A stretch of 42,796 bases of DNA from assembly GCA_029555385.1 (NCBI GenBank), contig JAKPSH010000162.1:1-42796 (forward strand), given 5' to 3'. The notes under the pieces are model-generated. The model ran no database searches. It had not been told where the DNA came from and worked only from the letters and a program-made list of their open reading frames with translations. Made by a program: the position numbers and the translations under genes. The DNA comes from Pseudomonadota bacterium (GTDB lineage Bacteria > Bdellovibrionota_C > UBA2361 > SZUA-149). Positions 34,238-42,022 of this stretch are shown here, piece after piece. The stretch's first letter is position 1. Every line of letters begins with the position of its first letter.

Positions 34238-35537
34238 GTACTAAACCCTTAAGCGGCTGGGGCATGTCAAAGCTGAATTCTGCCCAGGCGCCCGGCTCAG
34301 AGGCCGCCCTGATTCGTCCGCCGTGAAGCTGCATAATCTGCCAGGCAATATACAAACCTACTCCCGTTCCGCGAATTGCGCGGTAATCTGGAAGATCCAG
34401 CCGGGAAAACCGCTTAAACAATTGCGAAGCCTTCTCCGGCGGAAACCCCTTCCCGGAATTCCAAACCGCAGCGCTGAACTTCCCTGACTCACTGCTAATT
34501 GAGATTTTAACGACACCGCCATCCTCTCCATACTTAATGGCATTGCCAATCAAATTTAAGAAAACGATACGCAGCAATTCTGGATCGCAGTGCAAAGCGG
34601 GTATCTTACCGGATAATTCTTCCTTAATAACAATCCGACGAAACTCAGCCTGGGGTTTCAGCATTTCAAGCACGGGCAAAAGAATATCGTCGCGCAACGA
34701 AAGTCCTTCCTGCGGGGAGAATCTGAAGTGGCCGCCCTCGATCCGCGACAGATCCAAATATTCACGAGTCAAATCAAGCAGTCCTTCTGCTTTACGCAGA
34801 ATGCTGCGCAGTCTAGACTCCTGCGCCGGCTCAAGCTCACCGGCATATCCGCCAAGAAGCGCCTGCGCATCCATTGTAATTGACGCCAGCGGGCTTTTCA
34901 ATTCATGAGAAGCAAAACTAAGCAGCTCAAGGTATGCACGATTTACTGCCTGAAGCCGATCGATCCGGTATGCTTTCTCCACTGCTTGCGATAGGCGCTC
35001 CGCAAGCCGCCCCTGCAGGAAGACCTGGTGCTCATCGTAGGCATCGGTATGACGCGAACTGCGAAAAAGAAAACCAACCGCACGCCCTTCAACCATCAGG
35101 GGACAAGTCATACTTGAACCTACCCCCTCACGGAGCAGTAGCTTCGTCGAATTACTCTGCGGATGTTCGGTAAGATAAACCTGCAAATTGCTGATGACCC
35201 GGGTCCGTTTGCTCTCCAACAGCACAGCAAGAGAGCTTCCGGCAAGCCCTTCGGAATAACCACGCGCCAGATGCACCCCAGGATAACGCGCACCCACCCA
35301 GCGCGACACCACCCGCCGCTCCTCATCCTCCAGAAAAGCCACTCCGATGCGATCGCATGGAAAGATATCCGCCGTAGAGTCAAAAAAGAACTGCATGATT
35401 TCATCCAGCGACTGACCTGCGGCAACACGCTGATTAACTTCAACCAGCGCATTTTCTTCCGCGCCGCTAAGCAACGCGGCGTTGCCGGAGGCCACATCCG
35501 GACGATAGAAATAAACAACTGTTTGCTTTACTCCCAT
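34221..35537 (-). CDS. GAF-domain sensor histidine kinase within the hydrogenase operon
   Basis: A 438-residue soluble kinase. A GAF domain covers about 40-190 (FPCDRIGVAFLED, SMTCPLMVEGRAVGFLF), HisKA has phospho-acceptor His211 in SFASHELKSPLASI, and the ATPase domain has NLIGNAIKYGEDGG, NSGKGFPPE and RGTGVGLYIA. There is no membrane segment. It lies 24 bases after a single-domain response regulator and overlaps hypF, so it is embedded in the operon. It may sense redox state, ligand or cofactor status linked to hydrogenase. It is unlike the PAS-based HoxJ of the regulatory hydrogenase system in Ralstonia. Its target is unknown. Confidence 0.92.
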   Translation of the reverse strand: MGVKQTVVYFYRPDVASGNAALLSGAEENALVEVNQRVAAGQSLDEIMQFFFDSTADIFPCDRIGVAFLEDEERRVVSRWVGARYPGVHLARGYSEGLAGSSLAVLLESKRTRVISNLQVYLTEHPQSNSTKLLLREGVGSSMTCPLMVEGRAVGFLFRSSRHTDAYDEHQVFLQGRLAERLSQAVEKAYRIDRLQAVNRAYLELLSFASHELKSPLASITMDAQALLGGYAGELEPAQESRLRSILRKAEGLLDLTREYLDLSRIEGGHFRFSPQEGLSLRDDILLPVLEMLKPQAEFRRIVIKEELSGKIPALHCDPELLRIVFLNLIGNAIKYGEDGGVVKISISSESGKFSAAVWNSGKGFPPEKASQLFKRFSRLDLPDYRAIRGTGVGLYIAWQIMQLHGGRIRAASEPGAWAEFSFDMPQPLKGLVRDAGS

Positions 35538-35561
35538 AATAGGAGACGCATCCGGAGCGGA

Positions 35562-35936
35562 CTACTTAAGCTTCGCCTTGAGAACCTTCAGCAGGTTGTC
35601 TGGATTGATCGGTTTCTGAAACACTCCATCTAGACCAAGCGCTGCGTAATCAGTAATCAAGTTAAGCTGATCCCCGGCGGCGCTCAGCATATAAACCGGG
35701 ACCTTGGCACCCATTGCCTTTAAGTCTTTAACGAACCCCGTTCCCGAGTCGATTTCTTCCATCATCAAGTCGACAATGACCAGGTCCGGGTTGATCTCTT
35801 TAAATTTTTTCTTCCCCTCTTCAGCACTGCCGGCACCCTCAACAATATAACCATTTGCCTCAAGCACAAGCTGCATGAAGCTCAGGACATCTGGATCATC
35901 ATCAACGCAAAAGACAACGTATTTTCCATCCCTCAT
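35562..35936 (-). CDS. Single-domain (CheY-like) response regulator within the hydrogenase operon
   Basis: A 124-residue stand-alone receiver. The acidic pocket is DDD at residues 12-14, phospho-acceptor Asp56 in IVDLMMEE, Ser in YMLSAAGD, and Lys in FQKPINPD. There is no DNA-binding or enzymatic output, so it should act by protein contact or as a phosphorelay intermediate. It lies 16 bases after hoxW and directly before the histidine kinase, which is probably its partner. Confidence 0.93.
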   Translation of the reverse strand: MRDGKYVVFCVDDDPDVLSFMQLVLEANGYIVEGAGSAEEGKKKFKEINPDLVIVDLMMEEIDSGTGFVKDLKAMGAKVPVYMLSAAGDQLNLITDYAALGLDGVFQKPINPDNLLKVLKAKLK

Positions 35937-35952
35937 GCTTCAGACCCCATGT

Positions 35953-36429
35953 TCAGTTAACGTTCTTTTCTAATCCTTGCACAAACTGCTCCGCGAATAC
36001 CAGCGCCGCTTTCAAATTATCCGCCGCCTGCGGCGAAAGCCCTTCACCAAAACTATTAAACTCGTAACCCCTGATGCTTAAAGTATAGGCATCCGGCGTC
36101 CGCCCAAATAACTCACCGGCTAAAGCTAAAACCCCCTCCGGCTTTATGCTGTGTGTCGTAAAGCTCAGCTCCTTTGCTCCTTCCAAACGCGAAAACTCAA
36201 ACGGTTCCGTGCCGCAGGTGCTGGCATCAACAAAAACGACAACATCACATTTTTCAAACGCCGCAGAGTCCTCCACTGTCAGCTGATAATCAGCTTCCGC
36301 CTCCACATTCCGCAATCCCCGCTGCAAAATACGTTCGACAAAAACGGGACCCAGCCCATCATCCAGCCGGCACGGATTCCCATAACCCAAGAAAAGAACC
36401 TGCCTGGCTTCTGCGGCACTAAGCATCAT
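35953..36429 (-). CDS. hoxW: Hydrogenase large-subunit maturation protease HoxW
   Basis: A 158-residue HycI/HoxW-type endopeptidase. It begins with FLGYGNPCRLDDGLGP, containing the nickel-sensing Asp/Glu position, then VVFVDAST with the second metal ligand Asp and THSIKPEGVLAL with a His. These enzymes cut the C-terminal peptide of the large subunit once nickel is in place. The gene starts 3 bases after hoxH, whose product still carries the tail to be cut. Confidence 0.9.
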   Translation of the reverse strand: MMLSAAEARQVLFLGYGNPCRLDDGLGPVFVERILQRGLRNVEAEADYQLTVEDSAAFEKCDVVVFVDASTCGTEPFEFSRLEGAKELSFTTHSIKPEGVLALAGELFGRTPDAYTLSIRGYEFNSFGEGLSPQAADNLKAALVFAEQFVQGLEKNVN

Positions 36430-36432
36430 ACG

Positions 36433-37890
36433 CTACCGGGCTTTCGTATCCAACAGGTTGCCCTGATGATCGTATAGCTCGACACTTAAGGCCATCTGCC
36501 CCAATGCGTGGGTAGCGCAAGAAAGACATGGGTCATACGCACGGATCACCACTTCCACCCTGTTGAGCAATCCCTCCGTGATCTTCTTCGCGCCGGAGAG
36601 AAAATGCTTGGCCACCTGCTGCACCCCGCGGTTCATCGCTTCATTATTATTTGTCGTTGAAACGATCAGGTTGGCCATTACAACCTGGTCATGTTCGTTG
36701 ACCTTATAATGATGAAATAAGGTCCCGCGCGGCGCTTCGATTAACCCGACACCTTCCCCACACCGCGCTCCACTGACAACCAAATCATCGCCCTGCAAAT
36801 CGGCATCATGCAGGAGATCGCGAATCTTCTCGATCGCATGGATAATCTCAATGACCCGCGCCCAATGATACGCCATGGAAATATTGTTCGGTTTACCTGC
36901 GGTCAGCGCCATAAACTCTTTGCGCGCTGCGTCCGCTTCCGGTGTATCAATGAAGTCGCAAGCATTAATCCGCGCCAATGGCCCCACCCGGTACCATCCA
37001 TTCTCCGCTCCGGCGGAACGAATGAAGGGGAACTTCATATAGGACCATGATTTAACTTCTTCCCCGATGTAGCGCACGTAATCCGAGTAATCGACTTGGT
37101 CAAAAATCTTATTGCCGGCACTGTCGATTGCCCGCAGATTGCCGTGATATAAGTCCATGGCACCATCTTCGCGAACCAACGAAAGATGATTTGAATCAAA
37201 CGTCCCAAACGGCTCAAGGTCTTTGAGATGCGCCATGGTGTAGTCTTTGGCGATCTTCAGCGCTCCGCGCGACCATTCCATCATCTGGTCGATGTCTTTC
37301 AGAAAGAAATCCCGCTCCGGAATGCTGAGGTTTTTGTTTACGCCTCCCGGAATTGCTCCCGTGCCGTGAATTTTCTTCCCTGCCGTAGCCTTGATTATTT
37401 CCTGTCCGTACTTGCGCATCATCACGGCTTGGACAGCAAGGTCCGGAAACTTCTTTGCCACGCCAATGACGTTTCTCACTGCCGGGTCAGCATCAAAACC
37501 AAACAGCAGATCCGGAGACACCAAGTGAAAGAAATGCAGGCTGTGTGATTGAAACATCTGGCCGTAATGCATCAAACGGCGAATTTTCTCTGCCGTTGGC
37601 GTCAATTTGCCGGCGCCGACAACGCGGTCCATTGCTTTGGCCGCTGCCAGATGGTGGCTCACCGGGCATATGCCGCAAAGACGCTGCACGAGAACAGGAA
37701 CTTCCCAAAATGGCCGGCCTTGAATAAAGCGCTCGAAACCGCGGAACTCGACAATATGCAGCCGTGCCTGCTGTACCTGGTCCTTCTCGTCAAGAAGAAT
37801 GGTAACTTTACCATGTCCCTCGACCCGGGTAACCGGTTCAATGACAACCCTTTTTGTTTTGTTGGCTTGCGCTTCGGCAGAAACAGACAT
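36433..37890 (-). CDS. hoxH: NAD-linked [NiFe] hydrogenase large subunit HoxH
   Basis: A 485-residue catalytic subunit. The N-terminal nickel motif is RLCGICPVSHH (Cys72, Cys75) and the C-terminal one is DPCLSCATH (Cys455, Cys458, His461). A 24-residue tail starting ALGQMALSVEL should be removed by HoxW after His461. The sequence around VEFRGFERFIQGRPFWEVP is typical of group 3 cytosolic hydrogenases, and the hoxFUYH context points to group 3d. It interconverts H2 with protons and electrons that go through HoxY and HoxU to HoxF. GGAGGG lies 6 bases before ATG. Confidence 0.97.
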   Translation of the reverse strand: MSVSAEAQANKTKRVVIEPVTRVEGHGKVTILLDEKDQVQQARLHIVEFRGFERFIQGRPFWEVPVLVQRLCGICPVSHHLAAAKAMDRVVGAGKLTPTAEKIRRLMHYGQMFQSHSLHFFHLVSPDLLFGFDADPAVRNVIGVAKKFPDLAVQAVMMRKYGQEIIKATAGKKIHGTGAIPGGVNKNLSIPERDFFLKDIDQMMEWSRGALKIAKDYTMAHLKDLEPFGTFDSNHLSLVREDGAMDLYHGNLRAIDSAGNKIFDQVDYSDYVRYIGEEVKSWSYMKFPFIRSAGAENGWYRVGPLARINACDFIDTPEADAARKEFMALTAGKPNNISMAYHWARVIEIIHAIEKIRDLLHDADLQGDDLVVSGARCGEGVGLIEAPRGTLFHHYKVNEHDQVVMANLIVSTTNNNEAMNRGVQQVAKHFLSGAKKITEGLLNRVEVVIRAYDPCLSCATHALGQMALSVELYDHQGNLLDTKAR

Positions 37891-37911
37891 AATAGACCCT
37901 CCAGCGAAAAA

Positions 37912-38457
37912 TCAGTCGTACTTAATCAGCTCATAAGGCAGCGCAATCGGCTTATCCTCAAGCAGTGCAGCGACCGCCGCCCAAATGGCATCTGCCGGCG
38001 GTGGACATCCGGGCAGGAAATAATCAATCTTCACCACTTCGTGGCATGGATATACCTTATTGAGCAGCAGCGGAATTTCGGGGTCATCCGGGATACGACC
38101 GGATGGATTATGGACTGTCGGGCCGTTTAAAAAGGCCTCATCGAGACATTCTTTAAGCGGAATAGTGTTGCGCAATGCTGGAATGCCCCCCATTGTGGCA
38201 CACTCGCCGACTGAAACCAAAATGTCGCAATTCTCACGGAACTTTTTCAGCACATGCACATTTTCTTCATTGCAGCAGCCGCCCTCAATTAGCCCAATGC
38301 GGCATCGTCCGGTAAACTCCTTAATGTCATCGACCGGTGATTTGTCAAAATCTACCAGCTCGACTAATTGCAAGATCCGTTCATCTATATCCAAGATTGA
38401 CATGTGGCAGCCGAAGCACCCGGCAAGCGACGCAGTCGCAAGTTTTGGCTTTGCCAT
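37912..38457 (-). CDS. hoxY: NAD-linked [NiFe] hydrogenase small subunit HoxY
   Basis: A 181-residue small subunit, short as usual in group 3d, with only the proximal [4Fe-4S] cluster: Cys14 and Cys17 (LAGCFGCHMS), Cys85 (VGECATMGG) and Cys150 (FLPGCPPPAD). There is no signal peptide, so the enzyme is cytosolic. It takes electrons from HoxH and passes them to HoxU. It lies 21 bases from both neighbours. Confidence 0.96.
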   Translation of the reverse strand: MAKPKLATASLAGCFGCHMSILDIDERILQLVELVDFDKSPVDDIKEFTGRCRIGLIEGGCCNEENVHVLKKFRENCDILVSVGECATMGGIPALRNTIPLKECLDEAFLNGPTVHNPSGRIPDDPEIPLLLNKVYPCHEVVKIDYFLPGCPPPADAIWAAVAALLEDKPIALPYELIKYD

Positions 38458-38478
38458 TTCCTTCTTCCTTATTTAACG

Positions 38479-39189
38479 CTACTTTACTTTTTCTTCTTCT
38501 ATCTCGGAACCAATTGGCCGTGCGTCGAACTTGCGCTGACCAACCGGGACGGCATAGCCGACTCTCTTCTTAATGATCGAACCAACGGGGCAGACCTCCG
38601 CCGCTTTGTCGATGACTTTCAGATTGGTTCCGCCTAACCCAGCCGCCGAATTCACTGAAATCTTCTTGTGAGCCCCCCGTCCGGTGAATTGAAAAACATT
38701 CTTACCGTCGACGGCTTTGGATGTCAGCACACAACGTCCGCACAGTATGCAGCGGTTGCGGTCAATCATTACGTCCGGATGAGTGGCATCAACATCGCGA
38801 TCGGGAAACATGTACGGATAGCGCGGAGCCGTGATGCCAAAGCGATAAGCCATCGCCTGCAACTCGCAGTTTCCGCTCTTTTCGCAAAAAGGACAGTAGT
38901 GATTCCCCTCGACAAAAAGCATCTCGATAACGCTGCGCCGGTAGTCGTTGAGTTTTTCGGTGTTATTCTCAACAGTCATGTTCTGACCCGCCGGCTGGGT
39001 GCAAGCAGACTGCGGGCGTCCGTTGACCAGAACCGTGCACAAACGGCAGCTGCCGAACGGCATCAGTCCCTTCATTTTGCATAACCGTGGGATGTAAATG
39101 CCGGCAGCATCTGCAGCTTCCAGAATCGTCTGGCCGGGTGAAGCTTCAAGCGCGACGCCGTCAATTGTAAAACTAATTTTCTCGCTCAT
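38479..39189 (-). CDS. hoxU: Diaphorase iron-sulfur subunit HoxU
   Basis: A 236-residue protein matching the N-terminal part of NuoG. A [2Fe-2S] ferredoxin domain (about 1-80: PRLCKMKGLMPFGSCRLC, SACTQP) is followed by the His/3-Cys [4Fe-4S] segment GNHYCPFCEKSGNCELQ and a CILCGRCVL...EVCPVG cluster site. It wires HoxY to HoxF. Start ATG 39189 has GGGG upstream, 27 bases after hoxF. Confidence 0.95.
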   Translation of the reverse strand: MSEKISFTIDGVALEASPGQTILEAADAAGIYIPRLCKMKGLMPFGSCRLCTVLVNGRPQSACTQPAGQNMTVENNTEKLNDYRRSVIEMLFVEGNHYCPFCEKSGNCELQAMAYRFGITAPRYPYMFPDRDVDATHPDVMIDRNRCILCGRCVLTSKAVDGKNVFQFTGRGAHKKISVNSAAGLGGTNLKVIDKAAEVCPVGSIIKKRVGYAVPVGQRKFDARPIGSEIEEEKVK

Positions 39190-39216
39190 CTCTGCCCCAT
39201 TTCCATGACTCCTTAA

Positions 39217-41034
39217 TTAACAATGAACTGAAGCCCGCGCGGCAATATTCTCCGCGTCCTTAACCGCTTCCTTCAAATCGAAAGCCGGCTGCATTCCGCC
39301 TGTCTCTTTGAGCAACAGCGCTTCGTAACACTGGCGGAAATTCTTCAGCGTGCTGAGCACCGGGTTCGGCGACGTCTGCCCCAAACCACACCGGCTTGCC
39401 GCTTTCACCATTTCCACAAGCTGCTCTAAATAGGCGAGATCGGTTTTTTCGCCTTTGCCCGCGATAATTCGGTCTAAACGCTCTTTAATTAAGCGGTTTC
39501 CGACACGGCATGGCGTGCAGTAACCGCAGCTTTCCTCGACGAAAAACTCCATGAATTTCTGCACGACCTGAAGAAGGTTGCGGCCCGGACCGAAAATCAT
39601 GATCGATCCGCCCGTAGCCAGATCCTCAAAACAGATCTGCCGGCCAAAATCTTTGGGACCAACCATACTGCCCGACGGTCCGCCGACCTGAACCGCAATG
39701 GCATCAGCGCCGCCGGCCTTAACCAAGAGCTGCTGCAGCGTGATACCGAACGGAATCTCGTAAACACCTGGCTTCTTACAATCTCCGGAAATGCTGAGCA
39801 GTTTCGTCCCTGCACTCTTTCCGTTTCCAATTTGCGAAAACCAGCCCGGACCTTTCTCTAAAATACGCGTCACGCAGCAGAGGGTCTCAACGTTATTTAC
39901 CGCGGTCGGCTGCCCACGATAACCGCGCTGGGCAGGAAACGGCGGACGGGTTTTAGGATCCCCCCTCAGTCCTTCACAAGAACTAATCAGCGCTGTCTCT
40001 TCGCCGCAAACATACGCTCCGGCGCCCATCTGAATGCGAATATCAAAATTAAACCCGGCCTTACCCGCAGAATTCTGGCCCAATAATCCGCTGGCGCGGC
40101 GTTCGTTAAGCACATTCTCCAAAAACGGCTGCAGGTAAGCATATTCTCCGCGCAGGTAAAGAATGCCTTGTTCAGCCCCAATCGCATAGCCGGCAATGGT
40201 CATTCCTTCAAAAAGCAAATCGGGACGCTCCGTAAGAATTACGCGGTCCTTGAACGTTCCCGGCTCTCCTTCATCGGCATTGCAGATAACGGTGCGGAAG
40301 CTGCCTGCGCTCTCCCGGGTAAACTCCCATTTCATACCAGCCGGGAAGCCGGCCCCACCGCGCCCGCGCAGGCGGGCAGTCTTAACAGCACGAATCACCT
40401 CTGCCGGGGACATGGCCAGTGCATTCTTCAGACCAGTACCAGGCTGCATATCCTCTGCATCGAACACGACAGCGCCGCGTTCGCGGATATTGTTGACCAC
40501 CATGGCGCGGACTAGTTCGTGCGCATTGTTCCCATCGCCGAATTCTTTAACCAAACCAGCAGGGTCGCTGCCGGATTTCAGTTCACGGACTATTTCCCGC
40601 GCGCGATCCGCCGTCAGCCGGGTCACCACAACATCGTTAATCAGCGCGGCTGGCGCCTGATCGCACATGCCGATGCACGGCGTATATTCAAGCGAAAACG
40701 CGCCATCCTTGGTTGTTTCTCCGGTCTTGATGCCCAGCTCTTGCTCAAATGTCTCCCAGACTTTATGGCCATCATGCATCACATCGACGATGTCATTGCA
40801 CAACCGGATTACGACCTTTGCGCGCGGATGCGCGGCAAAAAAAGCATAAAATGAAACAAGGCTTTCGACTTCGACCCGCGGGGTTTTCAGTGCCGCAGCG
40901 ATCGCATCAGCACATGCGCTGGATACAAAGCCGAAACGGGCATGAGCGTCACGGACCACATCCATCATGCGGGACGCATCATTGCCATACCTGGTGCAGA
41001 TTTCGCTGACTATTTTTTCGAGATTATCGCTCAT
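39217..41034 (-). CDS. hoxF: Diaphorase NADH-binding subunit HoxF (NuoE-NuoF fusion)
   Basis: From ATG 41034 (GGAG 8 bases upstream) the protein has 605 residues; the frame extends to 41130 but those residues are unrelated to the family. Residues 1-160 match NuoE, the rest NuoF. NuoE part: Cys79, Cys120 and Cys124 of the [2Fe-2S] site are present, but the second Cys of the C-x4-C pair is Asp84. NuoF part: RGRGGAGFPAGMKWEF and CNADEGEPGTFKDR for FMN/NADH, MGAGAYVCGEETALI, then the [4Fe-4S] motif SCGYCTPCRVG with a later Cys in ASRCGLGQ. It exchanges electrons with NAD(H). It is the first gene of the operon. Confidence 0.95.
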   Translation of the reverse strand: MSDNLEKIVSEICTRYGNDASRMMDVVRDAHARFGFVSSACADAIAAALKTPRVEVESLVSFYAFFAAHPRAKVVIRLCNDIVDVMHDGHKVWETFEQELGIKTGETTKDGAFSLEYTPCIGMCDQAPAALINDVVVTRLTADRAREIVRELKSGSDPAGLVKEFGDGNNAHELVRAMVVNNIRERGAVVFDAEDMQPGTGLKNALAMSPAEVIRAVKTARLRGRGGAGFPAGMKWEFTRESAGSFRTVICNADEGEPGTFKDRVILTERPDLLFEGMTIAGYAIGAEQGILYLRGEYAYLQPFLENVLNERRASGLLGQNSAGKAGFNFDIRIQMGAGAYVCGEETALISSCEGLRGDPKTRPPFPAQRGYRGQPTAVNNVETLCCVTRILEKGPGWFSQIGNGKSAGTKLLSISGDCKKPGVYEIPFGITLQQLLVKAGGADAIAVQVGGPSGSMVGPKDFGRQICFEDLATGGSIMIFGPGRNLLQVVQKFMEFFVEESCGYCTPCRVGNRLIKERLDRIIAGKGEKTDLAYLEQLVEMVKAASRCGLGQTSPNPVLSTLKNFRQCYEALLLKETGGMQPAFDLKEAVKDAENIAARASVHC

Positions 41035-41308
41035 GAAACAAGCTCCGCGTGGATTATTCATTGCACTAGTGCCAACGGACATCATAGGCATATACCGGAA
41101 AAAAGTGCGCTGTGAAATACGTAACAACATTATCCATTAAGGTAAACGGTTGCTTTTCTTGATCTGGGGATAGGATATTAAGATAGTCGTAAATCGAACA
41201 TAACATTCAAGTTCTGCGATAGTTGTGACGAGACAAAACTTAGGCAGATTAGGGAGTTGCCAGGCCCCTGACGGGCCGTCCCCGATAACCCTTTGATTAG
41301 GCTTCATA
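41035..41308. promoter_or_regulatory. Divergent promoter region of the hydrogenase operon
   Basis: 274 bases between hoxF (minus) and the pseudo-receiver gene (plus), with no ORF of its own. It must hold the main operon promoter. A small GGCCC-CTGAC-GGGCC hairpin lies at 41263-41277. No clean sigma-70 pair or sigma-54 (GG-N10-GC) site was found by eye. Confidence 0.45.
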
Positions 41309-42022
41309 ATGGCACAGCACGATCGCTTCGATGCACTGGTCGTTGTTGACGACTCCGGACGCCGGGGACAGCTCAAACAAGCGGCCCTTGCACTGACTTG
41401 TTTCCGTAAAGTCTACAGCGCCTCGCTTCTCTCGGACGCGTTGTCGAAGCTTAACGGGGCAGACTCGATCGATGTCATATTCCTTTCGTTTTCTTTCGGC
41501 TGGGACGAAATAACAGAATTTATCGAGATAGCCAAAAAATCACATCGCGGCACAGATGCAGCTTATATTCTTGTGCTTAAGCCGGGCGACGAGTCTAATG
41601 AGAATGTGGCTCGCAGCGCATTCATTGGTATTCATGGCTGCCTCTATGAACCATATGCAGCCGATAGTTTGCGGGTAGTCGCAAAAGTTGCGGAGAGAAT
41701 AAAAGCTGAGGCCGCCGAAAAACGTGAACGCGCCGCCGTGCAAGTGCTTGTCGAGGAGATAATGCACCATGTCGACGCGTTGGCGTATTTCAAGAAGCAC
41801 AATAAGAACACAGCACCAGTTCTGCGCAAGTTGAAGAACGCTTGTGCGTCCGTGAAAAAGCTGGGCGAACGGGCTTGCGACATCTACCACGAACTCGCCG
41901 TGGATGTGTTTCAAACTGCAAAACCAATAATCTCGGAATATACCGGCCCCAGCCAAAGAATCAAAAAGCTCACCGAAGAACGTCTCGCGGAAAAATTCGA
42001 GAAAGAATACGCCGAGCGCTAA
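41309..42022 (+). CDS. Degenerate receiver-domain protein with helical C-terminal extension
   Basis: A 237-residue soluble protein. Residues 8-130 read as a receiver fold: VVVDD at the acidic pocket (11-15), but the phospho-acceptor position is Ser60 (VIFLSFSFGW) and the usual Lys-Pro is EP (CLYEPY, Glu114). It therefore cannot be phosphorylated in the normal way. The rest (about 130-237) is charged, helical and Lys/Glu-rich, possibly coiled coil, with no recognised DNA-binding motif. It is divergent from hoxF, so a regulatory link to hydrogenase is possible but unproven. Its stop overlaps that of the convergent thioredoxin-like gene by a few bases. Confidence 0.75.
   Translation: MAQHDRFDALVVVDDSGRRGQLKQAALALTCFRKVYSASLLSDALSKLNGADSIDVIFLSFSFGWDEITEFIEIAKKSHRGTDAAYILVLKPGDESNENVARSAFIGIHGCLYEPYAADSLRVVAKVAERIKAEAAEKRERAAVQVLVEEIMHHVDALAYFKKHNKNTAPVLRKLKNACASVKKLGERACDIYHELAVDVFQTAKPIISEYTGPSQRIKKLTEERLAEKFEKEYAER

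Noticed and set aside
41035-41130. Longer HoxF N-terminus
   Set aside because: The 32 extra residues are not like NuoE, and ATG 41034 has a good ribosome site.
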